NCBI GenBank assembly: GCA_943328505.2
Contig: CALQAH020000009.1
Coordinates: 1-60,625, forward strand
Length of the DNA: 60,625 nucleotides
Source of the DNA: Rhizobium sp. Q54
Lineage (GTDB): Bacteria; Bacteroidota; Bacteroidia; Flavobacteriales; Flavobacteriaceae
Direction of reading: 5' to 3'
Shown: piece after piece, positions 7,304 to 16,096 of the stretch
How positions within the stretch are numbered: position 1 is the first letter of the stretch
Layout of the letters: every line of letters starts with the position of its first letter
The notes under the pieces: generated by a model
What the model was told of the DNA's origin: nothing
What the model saw: only the letters and a program-made list of their open reading frames with translations
Database searches by the model: none
Program-made: the position numbers and the translations under genes

Positions 7304-10303
7304 ATGAGAAAAATCATTTTAAGTATAGTTGTTTCTTTGTTAGTGCTTCTTATAGTTGCTAGTTGTGCTACTACTAAAACAACCAACACAACTTTTAAAT
7401 TAGGGAAGTCAGCTATTGCTGATGATGAAGTCACCTATATTCCTCATTTAAAATCAGAAAGAAAAACTTTTTTTCCAGATACCGATTTAGAAAAAAAATG
7501 GGTTGACAGTGTTTACAACCAAATGAGTTTTCATGAGCGACTGGGTCAATTGTTTATTGTTATTGCTTATTCCAATAAAGATTCAGTGCATACCAATGCC
7601 ATCGAAAAAATCATTAAAGAAGAAAACATTGGTGGCGTTATTTTTCTTCAAGGTGGAGCAGTGCGCCAAGCAAAAGTCACCAATAAATTCCAATCCAAAT
7701 CAAAATTTCCGCTATTCATTGCCATTGATGCCGAATGGGGATTAAATATGCGTTTAGACTCGACCTATCGTTATCCTTGGAACATGACACTAGGTGCCAT
7801 TCGTGATAAAAAACTTTTGGAAGAAGTTGGGAAACAAATGGGAAGACAAAATAAACGAATGGGTATTCAATTTAATTTTGCCCCTGTTTTAGATATCAAT
7901 GTTAATCCCAAAAATCCTATTATTGGTTTCCGTTCTTTTGGCGAAAGTAAAGAAATTGTCGCCGATTGTGCCATTGCTTTAATGACAGGCGTTCAAAGCG
8001 AAGGTATCATGTCAACAGGTAAGCATTTTCCTGGTCATGGAGATACAGCTGTAGATTCGCATCAAACATTACCTGTGGTAACTTTTTCTAAAGAACGTTT
8101 GGATAAAGTAGAATTGTATCCCTATAAACGCATGTTCGATGAAGGATTAGAATCGGTTATGGTAGCACATTTAAGTGTACCAAGTATCGAACCTCGAGAA
8201 GGCGTTCCCACTTCAATTTCGTATAATGTAGTGACTAATTTATTAAAAAACGAATTGGGTTTTGATGGTTTAATATTCACAGATGCCTTAAATATGAAAG
8301 GAGCATCGAATTTCAAGAATGCTGGCGAAATTGATTATGAAGCTTTTATGGCTGGTAATGATGTTTTACTTTGTTCGGAAAATGTAGCCAATGGCAAAGA
8401 GCGTTTATGTGTAGCGTATCAAGAGGGTTTATTGACCGATGCTCGAATTGAATATTCCGTTAAGAAAATTTTAAAATACAAATACAAATTAGGTTTGAAT
8501 CATTATAAACCGATTGAAACCAATACTTTGGTTACGGATTTAAACAAACTTGAAAATGACGATTTGCAGTATAAATTATATGAAAATGCCATTACAGTTT
8601 TAAAGAATAAAGACGAACTACTTCCAATAAAAAATCTGGACCAAAAAATTGCGTATGTTAAATTAGGAGATGGTGGCAACAGCACTTTTGTAACTACATT
8701 AAAAAAATATACCGAAGTAACAGAAGTATCTAACACAAATTTGGATAGTTTAAACATCGAGTTAAAAGAATACAAAACAGTAATCGTTGGATTTCATAAA
8801 ACTGATAAAGCATGGAAAAATCATGATTTTACTGAGATAGAATTAACATGGTTGCAAAGTATAGCAAAAAACAATAATGTTATTTTAGATGTTTTTACAA
8901 AACCCTATTCGTTATTAGCCCTTCCAAATTTTGATGACATAAATGCTGTTGTGGTATCCTATCAAAATGGAGATATTGCTCAGGAAGTATCTGCAGAATT
9001 ACTGTTTGGAGCTATTGATGCCAAAGGGCAATTACCAGTTTCCATAAATGATTTTTATAAAGTAGGCGATGGGTTAACTACAAAAAAAATAAACCGTTTG
9101 GGTTTTACAACACCCGAAAATGTAGGAATGAGTTCTACAGTTTTAGATAAAATCGAAACGTATGCCAAGAAAGCTATTGATGGGAAAATGACCCCAGGAA
9201 TGCAAATATTGGTTGCTCGAAAAGGAAAAGTCATTTACCAAAAATCATTTGGTACGCAAACCTATGAAAGTAGTAAAAGTGTTCAAAATTCAGATTTATA
9301 CGATGTGGCTTCGGTAACCAAAATTATTGCTACTTTACCCAATGTCATTCAATTGTATGATAAAAAGAAAGTGCATTTAGAAACTCCATTAGATGTAATG
9401 CTGCCAATTTTTAAAAATTCAAACAAACAACATATTACTTTTAAAGAACTTTTGTCTCATTATGGAGGAATGCAAGCCTGGATTCCTTTTTACAAAGCTA
9501 CATTAGATTCGTCAAAAATTCCATTAGAAAAATACTATCGAAAAACCTTCACAGCGGGTTTTACAAAACAGGTTTCAGAAAATCTTTTCCTAAGAGATGA
9601 TTATCAAGACACTATCATGCGGAAAATTATTGACAGTCCATTGTTGGCTAAAAAAGAATACAAATACAGTGATTTTACGTTCATTATTCTAAAACACTAC
9701 TTAGAAAAAGTAACAGGAAAATCACTTGATGTGTTGGCTCATGATAATTTCTACAAAACCCTTGGAATGAATAATACCTTATTTAATCCTTTGAAAAAAT
9801 TCGATGTTTCTGTAATTGCTCCTACTGAAGTGGATAATTACTTCCGTAATTCAACGGTTCAAGGCTACGTACACGATATGGAAGCGGCAATGGAAGGTGG
9901 CGTTGGAGGTCATGCAGGAGTTTTCTCCAATGCGATGGACATTGCCAAAATGATGCAAATGTATCTTCAAAAAGGGAATTATGGAGGAATACACTATTTT
10001 TCTCCTGAAACCTTTAACGATTTTAACACGTGCTATTTTTGTGCTGAAGGCAACCGAAGAGGTTTAGGTTTTGATAAACCACAAATAGGAAAAGAAGGAC
10101 CAACTTGTGGTTGTGTTTCGATGGCAAGTTTTGGTCATACAGGATTTACAGGTGCAATGGCTTGGGCAGATCCATCTTCAGAAATCATTTATGTTTTCTT
10201 GTCTAATAGAACGTATCCAGATTCTAACTTACCCAATAAACTTTCTAAAGAAAATATTCGAGAAGATATTCAAAAAGTCATTCAAGAGGCACTACTTGAG
10301 TAG
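7304..10303 (+). CDS. Lipoprotein fusing GH3 glycosidase and beta-lactamase-fold serine hydrolase
   Basis: I place the start at the ATG at 7304, giving 999 residues. An upstream in-frame start at 7229 would overlap the previous gene and destroy the signal peptide. Residues 1-20 form a lipoprotein signal ending in LIVASC. The GH3 NagZ-like domain (about 50-400) has KHFPGHGDT (K240-H241) and the nucleophile Asp D327 in LIFTDALNM, then a GH3 C-terminal alpha/beta domain (about 400-590). The C-terminal serine-hydrolase domain (about 610-999) carries SVTK (S670, K673), YSD (Y788) and HTGFTG (H945). GH3-beta-lactamase fusions are common in Bacteroidota and probably act in cell-wall turnover or recycling. 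The 3' end nearly touches the convergent lipoprotein gene. Confidence 0.92.
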   Translation: MRKIILSIVVSLLVLLIVASCATTKTTNTTFKLGKSAIADDEVTYIPHLKSERKTFFPDTDLEKKWVDSVYNQMSFHERLGQLFIVIAYSNKDSVHTNAIEKIIKEENIGGVIFLQGGAVRQAKVTNKFQSKSKFPLFIAIDAEWGLNMRLDSTYRYPWNMTLGAIRDKKLLEEVGKQMGRQNKRMGIQFNFAPVLDINVNPKNPIIGFRSFGESKEIVADCAIALMTGVQSEGIMSTGKHFPGHGDTAVDSHQTLPVVTFSKERLDKVELYPYKRMFDEGLESVMVAHLSVPSIEPREGVPTSISYNVVTNLLKNELGFDGLIFTDALNMKGASNFKNAGEIDYEAFMAGNDVLLCSENVANGKERLCVAYQEGLLTDARIEYSVKKILKYKYKLGLNHYKPIETNTLVTDLNKLENDDLQYKLYENAITVLKNKDELLPIKNLDQKIAYVKLGDGGNSTFVTTLKKYTEVTEVSNTNLDSLNIELKEYKTVIVGFHKTDKAWKNHDFTEIELTWLQSIAKNNNVILDVFTKPYSLLALPNFDDINAVVVSYQNGDIAQEVSAELLFGAIDAKGQLPVSINDFYKVGDGLTTKKINRLGFTTPENVGMSSTVLDKIETYAKKAIDGKMTPGMQILVARKGKVIYQKSFGTQTYESSKSVQNSDLYDVASVTKIIATLPNVIQLYDKKKVHLETPLDVMLPIFKNSNKQHITFKELLSHYGGMQAWIPFYKATLDSSKIPLEKYYRKTFTAGFTKQVSENLFLRDDYQDTIMRKIIDSPLLAKKEYKYSDFTFIILKHYLEKVTGKSLDVLAHDNFYKTLGMNNTLFNPLKKFDVSVIAPTEVDNYFRNSTVQGYVHDMEAAMEGGVGGHAGVFSNAMDIAKMMQMYLQKGNYGGIHYFSPETFNDFNTCYFCAEGNRRGLGFDKPQIGKEGPTCGCVSMASFGHTGFTGAMAWADPSSEIIYVFLSNRTYPDSNLPNKLSKENIREDIQKVIQEALLE

Positions 10304-10307
10304 TAGT

Positions 10308-10892
10308 TTAATTTACAGTAAAATTGTAATAACCACCACCATTAAGTCCAACAATAGTAGAATTAATATCTAAGATTAATTTGCCTGGAGCACTATTTGA
10401 TCGTAAGATTACATTGGTCGAATTTTCACTATTATAACCAAATCGCACACGATAAGTACCTGCTGTTAGTAATGGAAATCCAACATTGTATTTGAATGAT
10501 TGCGAGGTGGAATTGTAAATACAACGGCCATAAACATAAGAACCGTTTTGCGCGTCGCCTTCATCAATGTCTAATTGAGAATCAAGCACAGTTACAACAT
10601 TCCATACATCAGTACTAGCTTGTCTTTCAATCACATATGAAAAGTTAAATTCTGACGCACCACCAGTTGTAGTGTAAATATCTAATTGCTGACCGTTTTC
10701 GTTTTGAAAACGAGAAAAATCAGCCATGATTCTAAGATTTTCACCAACAGCATACGTTGTAGAATGAGGCTCAATAGTAACTATATTATCTAAATCGATA
10801 TAAACAGTATTGTAAAAACCATCATCATCTGTGTCGCAATTTGTTAATGATAAAGCGATTATTAAAAGAAAAATATATCTAAATTTTGTCAT
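10308..10892 (-). CDS. Predicted lipoprotein of unknown function
   Basis: The first 19 residues are a lipoprotein signal ending in LSLTNC, followed by an acidic Asp-rich stretch (DTDDDG). Bacteroidota often use such acidic residues just after the cysteine for surface export. The rest is Thr/Ser/Asn-rich beta sequence, including YRVRFGYNSENST, suggesting an immunoglobulin-like or jelly-roll domain. No catalytic motif is visible. It is 11 bp downstream of the small barrel gene at 10904 and likely co-transcribed. It ends 4 bp from the convergent GH3 gene, so there is no room for a separate terminator. Confidence 0.75.
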   Translation of the reverse strand: MTKFRYIFLLIIALSLTNCDTDDDGFYNTVYIDLDNIVTIEPHSTTYAVGENLRIMADFSRFQNENGQQLDIYTTTGGASEFNFSYVIERQASTDVWNVVTVLDSQLDIDEGDAQNGSYVYGRCIYNSTSQSFKYNVGFPLLTAGTYRVRFGYNSENSTNVILRSNSAPGKLILDINSTIVGLNGGGYYNFTVN

Positions 10893-10903
10893 GGTGTACT
10901 GTT

Positions 10904-11476
10904 TTAAAATCTATAGCCTAAATTCAATCCGACTCTCGAAATAACATCAGGGCTTTTCTCTGTATTGGTTAAGTTTTTTCCAAAACCGACAATAAATTCT
11001 AGAGCAATTTTTTGATTGAAATACATTTTGTAACCCAAACTACCACCAAGGCCAAAATCGGTGTATTTTGATTTTAATGTCGTATAATAGCCAATGTTAT
11101 TCTCATCTAGTAATCGAATTATTTCTTTGAAATCACCGCCGTTGTAGGAACCAAAAAATTCTGCAAAGTAGTAACGCGATTTACTTTTTGATAATGCGAA
11201 TCGCACATAAGGATTGAATTCAAATTTGGGTACATTATTTCTGTAGCCATTATCAAAGTCGTCGTTAAGTTTGCTACTATTGGAAAAATTAGTGTTCAAT
11301 CCAACTGAAAAATCTTTCCCTAAAAATCGTTCATAGCTTAAACTTATTTTTGAAGAGGTGATTAAGGAAAGTACATCAAATCTAAATTCATTTTTTTTAG
11401 CTACAATAGCGTTTTCTTTATCTTGTGCTTTTACGGATAAAGAAAATAAAAGAAAAAGGAGCAATAGTTTTTTCAT
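10904..11476 (-). CDS. Small outer-membrane beta-barrel protein
   Basis: A signal peptide (MKKLLLLFLLFSLSVKAQ) precedes about 170 residues of alternating strands ending in the aromatic residue F (VGLNLGYRF), the classic C-terminal signal for outer-membrane insertion. Internal phrases such as FRFDVLSLITSSKISLSYERFLG resemble the DUF3575 / OmpW-size barrels of flavobacteria. It would make an 8-strand barrel. The gene precedes the lipoprotein at 10892 in the same direction, and the two may work as a surface pair. No ligand can be inferred. Confidence 0.78.
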   Translation of the reverse strand: MKKLLLLFLLFSLSVKAQDKENAIVAKKNEFRFDVLSLITSSKISLSYERFLGKDFSVGLNTNFSNSSKLNDDFDNGYRNNVPKFEFNPYVRFALSKSKSRYYFAEFFGSYNGGDFKEIIRLLDENNIGYYTTLKSKYTDFGLGGSLGYKMYFNQKIALEFIVGFGKNLTNTEKSPDVISRVGLNLGYRF

Positions 11477-11539
11477 GAAAACATATTTTTAATAAGCAAA
11501 TATACTAATTAGGCTCTAAAAATAGGCAATTATATACTA

Positions 11540-12472
11540 TTAATTCAGTGTCAAAGCACTCAAAATTTCTTCACTCATAAAGGGTCCACCAGGATAGTTA
11601 GATGTATAATCTAGGTTGAGCCAAATTTGACCATGTTCATCAATATGATAGTTAATAGGTTTGTTTTTGCTTTCTGTTGGAAAAAGTTCTTTTTTTATAA
11701 GATAGTTCACCGCTTCTAAATCCTTTTTATTGCCAATTAAAAGTTCGGGATAAATATGTCCTTTGGTATGAATAAGTCTTGGTGAACCACCAATTGCTCT
11801 GACACATGCTGCCATTAAAATAGAATGATCATCACAATCTCCAGACAAATAATTTAACGATTCGGTTGCTTTGGCAATATAATCTCGTCCTTTTGGATCA
11901 CTTACATAATTCCATCGGTTATTGATTTCTTTAAAAATAGCAAAACATTGAATAATTGTGAAATACTCAGTATAACCTTTAACGTCTTTAAAATGTTTTG
12001 AAGTCGCCATTATGGCAAAATTCCTAACTTTTGGATTGCCGTATTCAATAGCATCAAGTATTTTGTATTTATTGGGAAATGGCAATAATTTATTGATAAT
12101 GATATCTTGTGGATATGGATTTTCTTCCATGGTATACATCATCGAACGATAATCTTCAATCACACTACTAAAACCATAGCCACCAAATACGGTTCCGTAT
12201 ATTAATACTATAAAATAGAGAATAACAGATATAAGTGTTATTCTTCTCATTGCTTTTAAAATGATTTGAATAAGGATTAAAAGGATTAAAAAAAGTAAAA
12301 TTCGATCCAGTTGCAACTTCCAATTTAAATCAATTAAGTTCTGATGTGCAATGATAAAAACAGGAATTGTAATCAAAACAGTAAGAACAAAAATGATGAT
12401 CAAATCCCACGGTCTTTTTATCCGCAGTTTTTCTTTTAGTTGTTGATAAGTAAGATTTTCTAAATTTATCAT
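11540..12472 (-). CDS. Membrane-anchored transglutaminase-like protein
   Basis: I prefer the ATG at 12472 (MINLENLTYQ); an in-frame ATG at 12481 would add three residues. Three hydrophobic segments lie near residues 23-42, 57-74 and 79-100. The C-terminal half has the transglutaminase-like catalytic cluster: Cys in LSGDCDDHS (about residue 213), His in KGHIYPELL (about 239) and a candidate Asp in LNLDYTSNYPGG. The family includes papain-like hydrolases of unknown substrate, often beside envelope genes. It starts 17 bp after the stop of the binding-protein-like gene. Whether the cysteine side is cytoplasmic or periplasmic depends on helix count. Confidence 0.78.
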   Translation of the reverse strand: MINLENLTYQQLKEKLRIKRPWDLIIIFVLTVLITIPVFIIAHQNLIDLNWKLQLDRILLFLILLILIQIILKAMRRITLISVILYFIVLIYGTVFGGYGFSSVIEDYRSMMYTMEENPYPQDIIINKLLPFPNKYKILDAIEYGNPKVRNFAIMATSKHFKDVKGYTEYFTIIQCFAIFKEINNRWNYVSDPKGRDYIAKATESLNYLSGDCDDHSILMAACVRAIGGSPRLIHTKGHIYPELLIGNKKDLEAVNYLIKKELFPTESKNKPINYHIDEHGQIWLNLDYTSNYPGGPFMSEEILSALTLN

Positions 12473-12489
12473 GTGCAACATTCCAAGCG

Positions 12490-13341
12490 CTAAACTGTTT
12501 TTACAATTGAAGCAAAAGTACCTTTTTTATTAATGATGTTCAGTTCAAAGAGTTGATTTTGAACTTTGTTTAACATTTTTTCAGTTAACGGTTTTTGTGA
12601 CCATTCGGTTAACTTTAACCATTCTTGAATGTCTTCTTTTTTTTGATCGAAGTTTTGCGCTAAAGTAGTATCAATAGCAGGAATGCCTTTAAATTTTGAG
12701 GTAGTGGTATTAATTACTTCTAGAATTTGAGCAACTATTTCCGGTTGGTTTTCTAAAATTTCATTCCGAACAGCAATCACAAAACAAGGCCATGGAGTAG
12801 GGCAATCGGCAATTTTTCTGAAAACATCTTTATCCACGAATGGTTTTGTCATGAAACGTTCCCACATAAAATAATCGGCTGTGCCCATAGTCAAAGCGTC
12901 TACAGCACCGTCTATAGTATTTACAATTTCAAATTTCAAATCCTCCGTTTTCCAACCTTGATTATTAGCATTGACATACGCCATTAATTGAGAACCAGAA
13001 CCTTCACGTGAAATTGCGGCTTTGGTATTTTTTAGATCAGTAAGGGTTTGATAGTTGGAATTAGCAGCCACATGAATACCCCAAATCAAAGGACTTTCAA
13101 CATAAACTTGTACAATACTAGTAGGATTTCCAGCCACTATATCTTTTACAATTCCTTCGGTAAGTATGACGGCTATATCAGTTGCACCTTCGCGAAGCAT
13201 CTGACACATTTTTCCAGTTCCTTCCGGTATGTTGGTCCATTGTAAATCGATGTTTTTGGTTTCAAAATCACCGTTTTCAATACTCAATTGCCAAGGTAGA
13301 TTGAAATGTTCGGGTACGCCAACTATTTTTATTTTTTTCAT
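12490..13341 (-). CDS. Cytosolic substrate-binding-protein-like (type 2 PBP) protein
   Basis: The protein begins MKKIKIVGVPEHFNLPW at 13341, giving 283 residues. A longer open frame to 13419 runs into the remains of a VOC gene and lacks homologous character. It has the NMT1/TauA-like periplasmic binding protein fold: AAISREGSGSQLMAYVN, DALTMGTADYFMWERF and a Cys-containing CPTPWPCFVIAVR. No signal peptide or lipobox is present, and no permease or ATPase gene is nearby, so it is probably an intracellular ligand sensor or enzyme rather than an ABC receptor. Related proteins include ThiY/HMP-binding and menaquinone MqnA/D-like folds. The ligand is unknown. Confidence 0.8.
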   Translation of the reverse strand: MKKIKIVGVPEHFNLPWQLSIENGDFETKNIDLQWTNIPEGTGKMCQMLREGATDIAVILTEGIVKDIVAGNPTSIVQVYVESPLIWGIHVAANSNYQTLTDLKNTKAAISREGSGSQLMAYVNANNQGWKTEDLKFEIVNTIDGAVDALTMGTADYFMWERFMTKPFVDKDVFRKIADCPTPWPCFVIAVRNEILENQPEIVAQILEVINTTTSKFKGIPAIDTTLAQNFDQKKEDIQEWLKLTEWSQKPLTEKMLNKVQNQLFELNIINKKGTFASIVKTV

Positions 13342-13562
13342 GTATGCTGAATGTAGTAAAATATCTTTTCTATTTTGAAAGTTGTTCGATACACTTTTCT
13401 CTAAAGCTCCAAATACCAATCGGTAATGTGAACTCCAATAAAAATAACATCGTAACCATTGTGATTTTCAAAACTACCAAGCAGTTCTAATCCTAAAATA
13501 CCAATATAAAAAGATTTTATTGCTTCTAAATTGTTAGTATGTCGAGCAAATCTAACCTTCAT
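13342..13562 (-). pseudogene. Broken VOC (glyoxalase-fold) gene remnant
   Basis: From an ATG at 13562 the minus strand reads MKVRFARHTNNLEAIKSFYI, then GILGLELLGSFENHNGYD and FIGVHITDWYLEL, followed by a stop. This is the first half of a VOC-superfamily domain, with the metal-type His in ARHT and the beta-alpha-beta-beta-beta module. Right after the stop, a different frame continues with LEKSVSNNFQNRKDILLHS, which fits the next VOC strand. The reading then runs into the start of the binding-protein gene at 13341. A full domain needs about 120-130 residues, so the gene looks both frameshifted and truncated. Confidence 0.6.
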
Positions 13563-13567
13563 TATCG

Positions 13568-14437
13568 TTATTCTTTAGCTAATTTATCTAAGGTGTAGGC
13601 TATTAAGGCATCGACTGCTTTGTAGGGATCTGAACTGAATGTGCCAGAAGCTCTGTTGGCAATAATAGCATTAAGCGATAAGGCGTTGTGTCCTAAAAGT
13701 ACTGAAAGTCCATAAATTGCAGCGGTTTCCATCTCAAGATTGGTAATTCGATGGCCTTCAAATTTGAAGTTGTCCATTTTTGAATTTAATTCCCTGTCTT
13801 GAATTTCCAATCGCAATACACGACCTTGTGGTCCGTAAAAACCTCCAGCAGTTGCCGTAATTCCTTTGTGCATTTGATTGCTTTCGATTATTTTTTCTAA
13901 TTTTTCTGAACAAGCTATAACATAGGGCTTTCCTTTTCGAACATCCCAATTCGTGTGCTTAATAAAAGCATCTTCTATACTTGCATGTGACACATCTTCA
14001 ATCAAATAGGAGCGAAGCATATTATCCAAACCCAACCCAAATTTGGACATTACAAAACTATCACACGGTATATCGGCTTGTAAAGAACCCGAAGTACCAA
14101 TTCTAATGATATTTAACGAAGTTAGCGTTTCTTTAGGTTGTCGCGTTTTTAAATCGATGTTCACTAAAGCATCCAACTCGTTCATAACAATATCAATATT
14201 GTCAGGACCTATGCCGGTTGACATAATGGTCATTCGTTTGCCTTTATAAATTCCAGTTTGCGTTTTAAACTCTCTCTTTTGAGCAGAAAACTCAATACAA
14301 TCAAAGTGTTGGGTAATTTTTTCTACCCGATTTTGATCACCCACAAAAATAATGTCGTGTGCAATATTTTCCGGAAGTAAGTTTAAATGGTAAACACTGC
14401 CGTCTGGGTTTAGTATTAATTCTGATGATTGTATCAT
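13568..14437 (-). CDS. Nucleoside phosphorylase (uridine/purine phosphorylase family)
   Basis: A 289-residue NP-I family enzyme that splits nucleosides with phosphate to base and ribose-1-phosphate. The phosphate-binding motif is RIGTSGSLQ. The nucleoside-binding motif is NLEMETAAIYGL, with the Glu-Met-Glu that contacts the ribose. GPDNIDIVMNELD matches the conserved early loop. The longer N-terminus and central insertion are typical of the Bacteroidota uridine phosphorylase-like branch, but base specificity cannot be read reliably. It starts just left of a GTCATTGCGAG-type repeat and is 6 bp upstream of the VOC remnant. Confidence 0.88.
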   Translation of the reverse strand: MIQSSELILNPDGSVYHLNLLPENIAHDIIFVGDQNRVEKITQHFDCIEFSAQKREFKTQTGIYKGKRMTIMSTGIGPDNIDIVMNELDALVNIDLKTRQPKETLTSLNIIRIGTSGSLQADIPCDSFVMSKFGLGLDNMLRSYLIEDVSHASIEDAFIKHTNWDVRKGKPYVIACSEKLEKIIESNQMHKGITATAGGFYGPQGRVLRLEIQDRELNSKMDNFKFEGHRITNLEMETAAIYGLSVLLGHNALSLNAIIANRASGTFSSDPYKAVDALIAYTLDKLAKE

Positions 14438-14439
14438 AT

Positions 14440-14467
14440 TGTCATTGCGAGTATGCGAAGCACTCTC
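14440..14467. repeat. Single copy of a GTCATTGCGAG-type intergenic repeat
   Basis: TGTCATTGCGAG followed by a GCGAAGCA word matches a short repeat widespread in bacterial intergenic DNA. Only one arm is visible here, 3 bp upstream of the nucleoside phosphorylase start. Confidence 0.5.
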
Positions 14468-14496
14468 TTTTTTTAATTAATAATTGATAATTATTT

Positions 14497-14826
14497 TCAA
14501 CCTCCTACACGTTTTACTTTAAAGCCTTTTTCTTTTAAAATAGTCATTATTGTATCGCGATAATCTCCTTGAATAATAATGCTATCGTCTTTAAAAGTAC
14601 CGCCAACACTAAGTTTTGTTTTTAATTCTTTGGCTAATAGTTTGAAATCTTCATCAGTACCCGTATAGCCTTCAATAATGGTTGTGGGTTTCCCTTTTCG
14701 TTTTTCAAACTTGCAAATCATGGGTTCATCTTGTATCCAAAGTTCTTTGGCTTCTGGTAATGAAGTATCTTCGGGTTCCACGATGTGATTGGGAAATAGG
14801 TTTTTGAGTTGTTCTTGTAAGTCCAT
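14497..14826 (-). CDS. SUI1/eIF1-family translation factor (YciH-like)
   Basis: A 109-residue protein with the SUI1 fold: KRKGKPTTIIEGYTG, LAKELKTKLSVGGTF and the ending DTIMTILKEKGFKVKRVGG. Bacterial YciH resembles archaeal/eukaryotic eIF1 and influences start-codon fidelity. The acidic N-terminal 35 residues are family-typical. It is transcribed away from the 2OG oxygenase gene, which ends in its own terminator 80 bp upstream. Length and motifs are complete. Confidence 0.9.
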   Translation of the reverse strand: MDLQEQLKNLFPNHIVEPEDTSLPEAKELWIQDEPMICKFEKRKGKPTTIIEGYTGTDEDFKLLAKELKTKLSVGGTFKDDSIIIQGDYRDTIMTILKEKGFKVKRVGG

Positions 14827-14897
14827 AATTTTATTCTGTGCAACACAGATTTGAGAAATTATTTAAATTTTAAAAGTTATATTGTACCGTTTATTGT

Positions 14898-14935
14898 AAA
14901 ATAAAAAGACATCAAGCACAAAACTCAATGTCTTT
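14898..14935 (-). terminator. Intrinsic terminator after the 2OG-Fe oxygenase gene
   Basis: On the minus strand AAAGACAT (14935-14928) pairs with ATGTCTTT (14912-14905), followed by a T-rich tract. It lies 24 bp beyond the stop of the oxygenase gene. Confidence 0.6.
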
Positions 14936-14958
14936 CTTTATGCTATAAAAATTAAAAA

Positions 14959-15909
14959 TTATTTCTTAATTAACCCTAAATCCACCAATCTTTCATACAG
15001 AAAATCTCCTGCAGTGATATCATCGTATTTCTTAGGGTTTTCAGCATCAATACAGCTATCCAAACAATCTAAACGCATATCGCTTACAGGATGCATAAAA
15101 AAAGGAATAGAGTAACGCGAGGTTCCCCAAAGTTCCCTTGGAGGATTTACCACTTGATGTATCGTTGATTTTAATTTATTGTTGGTATGACGGGATAACA
15201 TATCACCCACATTAATTACCAATTCGTCAGGTTCGGCAACAGCATCAATCCAATCGCCATTATGATTTTGAACTTGTAATCCTTTACCTTGAGCACCCAT
15301 TAACAACGTAATCAAGTTGATATCGCCATGCGCTGCCGCACGAATAGCATTTTCTGGTTCAGAAGTTATCGGTGGATAATGAATAGGTCTTAAAATAGAA
15401 TTTCCGTGATATCCATATTGATCAAAATAGAACTCATCCAATCCAAGGTGTAATGCCAAAGCTCTCAACACATAAATACCTGTTTTTTCAAGCATTTGGT
15501 ATGCTTCTTTACCGATTTCGTTAAAACGAGGCAATTCTTTTACTTCCACATTGTCTGGGTATTCGGCAGCATATTTGGAATCTTTGTCAACGTATTGTCC
15601 AAAATGCCAAAACTCTTTCAAATCGCCTTCTTTTCTACCTTTAGCGTGTTCTTTTCCAAAAGAAACATAACCACGTTGCCCTCCAATACCTGGAATTTCA
15701 TAACTGTATTTAGTTTCCAGAGGTAGCGAAAAGAAATTCCGAATTTCTCCATACAACTCATCCACCAATTTGTCATCCAAAAAATGACCTTTTAATGCTA
15801 CGAAGCCAATATCTTCGAAAGCTTTTCCGATTTCATTTACAAATTTTTGTTTACGTGCCGGTTCACCCGACAGGAAATCACGCAAGTCAACACTAGGAAT
15901 GTTTTGCAT
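14959..15909 (-). CDS. Isopenicillin N synthase-like 2OG-Fe(II) oxygenase
   Basis: A 316-residue non-heme iron oxygenase. The DIOX_N region (about 4-115) is followed by the double-stranded beta-helix with the iron triad His-x-Asp in AAHGDINLITLL and the distal His in STIHQVVNP. The 2-oxoglutarate-binding RxS is RYSIPFF. Homologues hydroxylate or desaturate diverse small molecules. Flavobacteria carry this as a solitary gene, so its substrate is open. The gene has its own terminator and is divergent from the E1 dehydrogenase across 187 bp. The ATG at 15909 (MQNIPSVDLRDFL) is a family-typical start. Confidence 0.88.
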   Translation of the reverse strand: MQNIPSVDLRDFLSGEPARKQKFVNEIGKAFEDIGFVALKGHFLDDKLVDELYGEIRNFFSLPLETKYSYEIPGIGGQRGYVSFGKEHAKGRKEGDLKEFWHFGQYVDKDSKYAAEYPDNVEVKELPRFNEIGKEAYQMLEKTGIYVLRALALHLGLDEFYFDQYGYHGNSILRPIHYPPITSEPENAIRAAAHGDINLITLLMGAQGKGLQVQNHNGDWIDAVAEPDELVINVGDMLSRHTNNKLKSTIHQVVNPPRELWGTSRYSIPFFMHPVSDMRLDCLDSCIDAENPKKYDDITAGDFLYERLVDLGLIKK

Positions 15910-16061
15910 ACTACTATTTTTTGTTACTTACTTTTTGGCGTTGGCCAACTGATAACAAATATAAAGAATATTTTTGAATTAAAAATTTTGATATACGCTT
16001 GAAGTATTATTTAACATATAAATAACTCCATTGGAATGGTACTTCACTAAACACTTTTTAG

Positions 16062-16069
16062 TACTTTTG
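16062..16069 (+). promoter_or_regulatory. Candidate -7 promoter element for E1 dehydrogenase
   Basis: TACTTTTG matches TAnnTTTG and ends 28 bp before the chosen ATG at 16097. The nearest TTG upstream is too far away for a clean -33 box. Confidence 0.35.
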
Positions 16070-16096
16070 AGGCACTTTTTAAAAAGATGTAACACA

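Noticed and set aside
6997..7434. 145-codon open frame on the minus strand
   Set aside because: Shadow of the 6811 gene and the 5' end of the GH3 fusion; no independent support.
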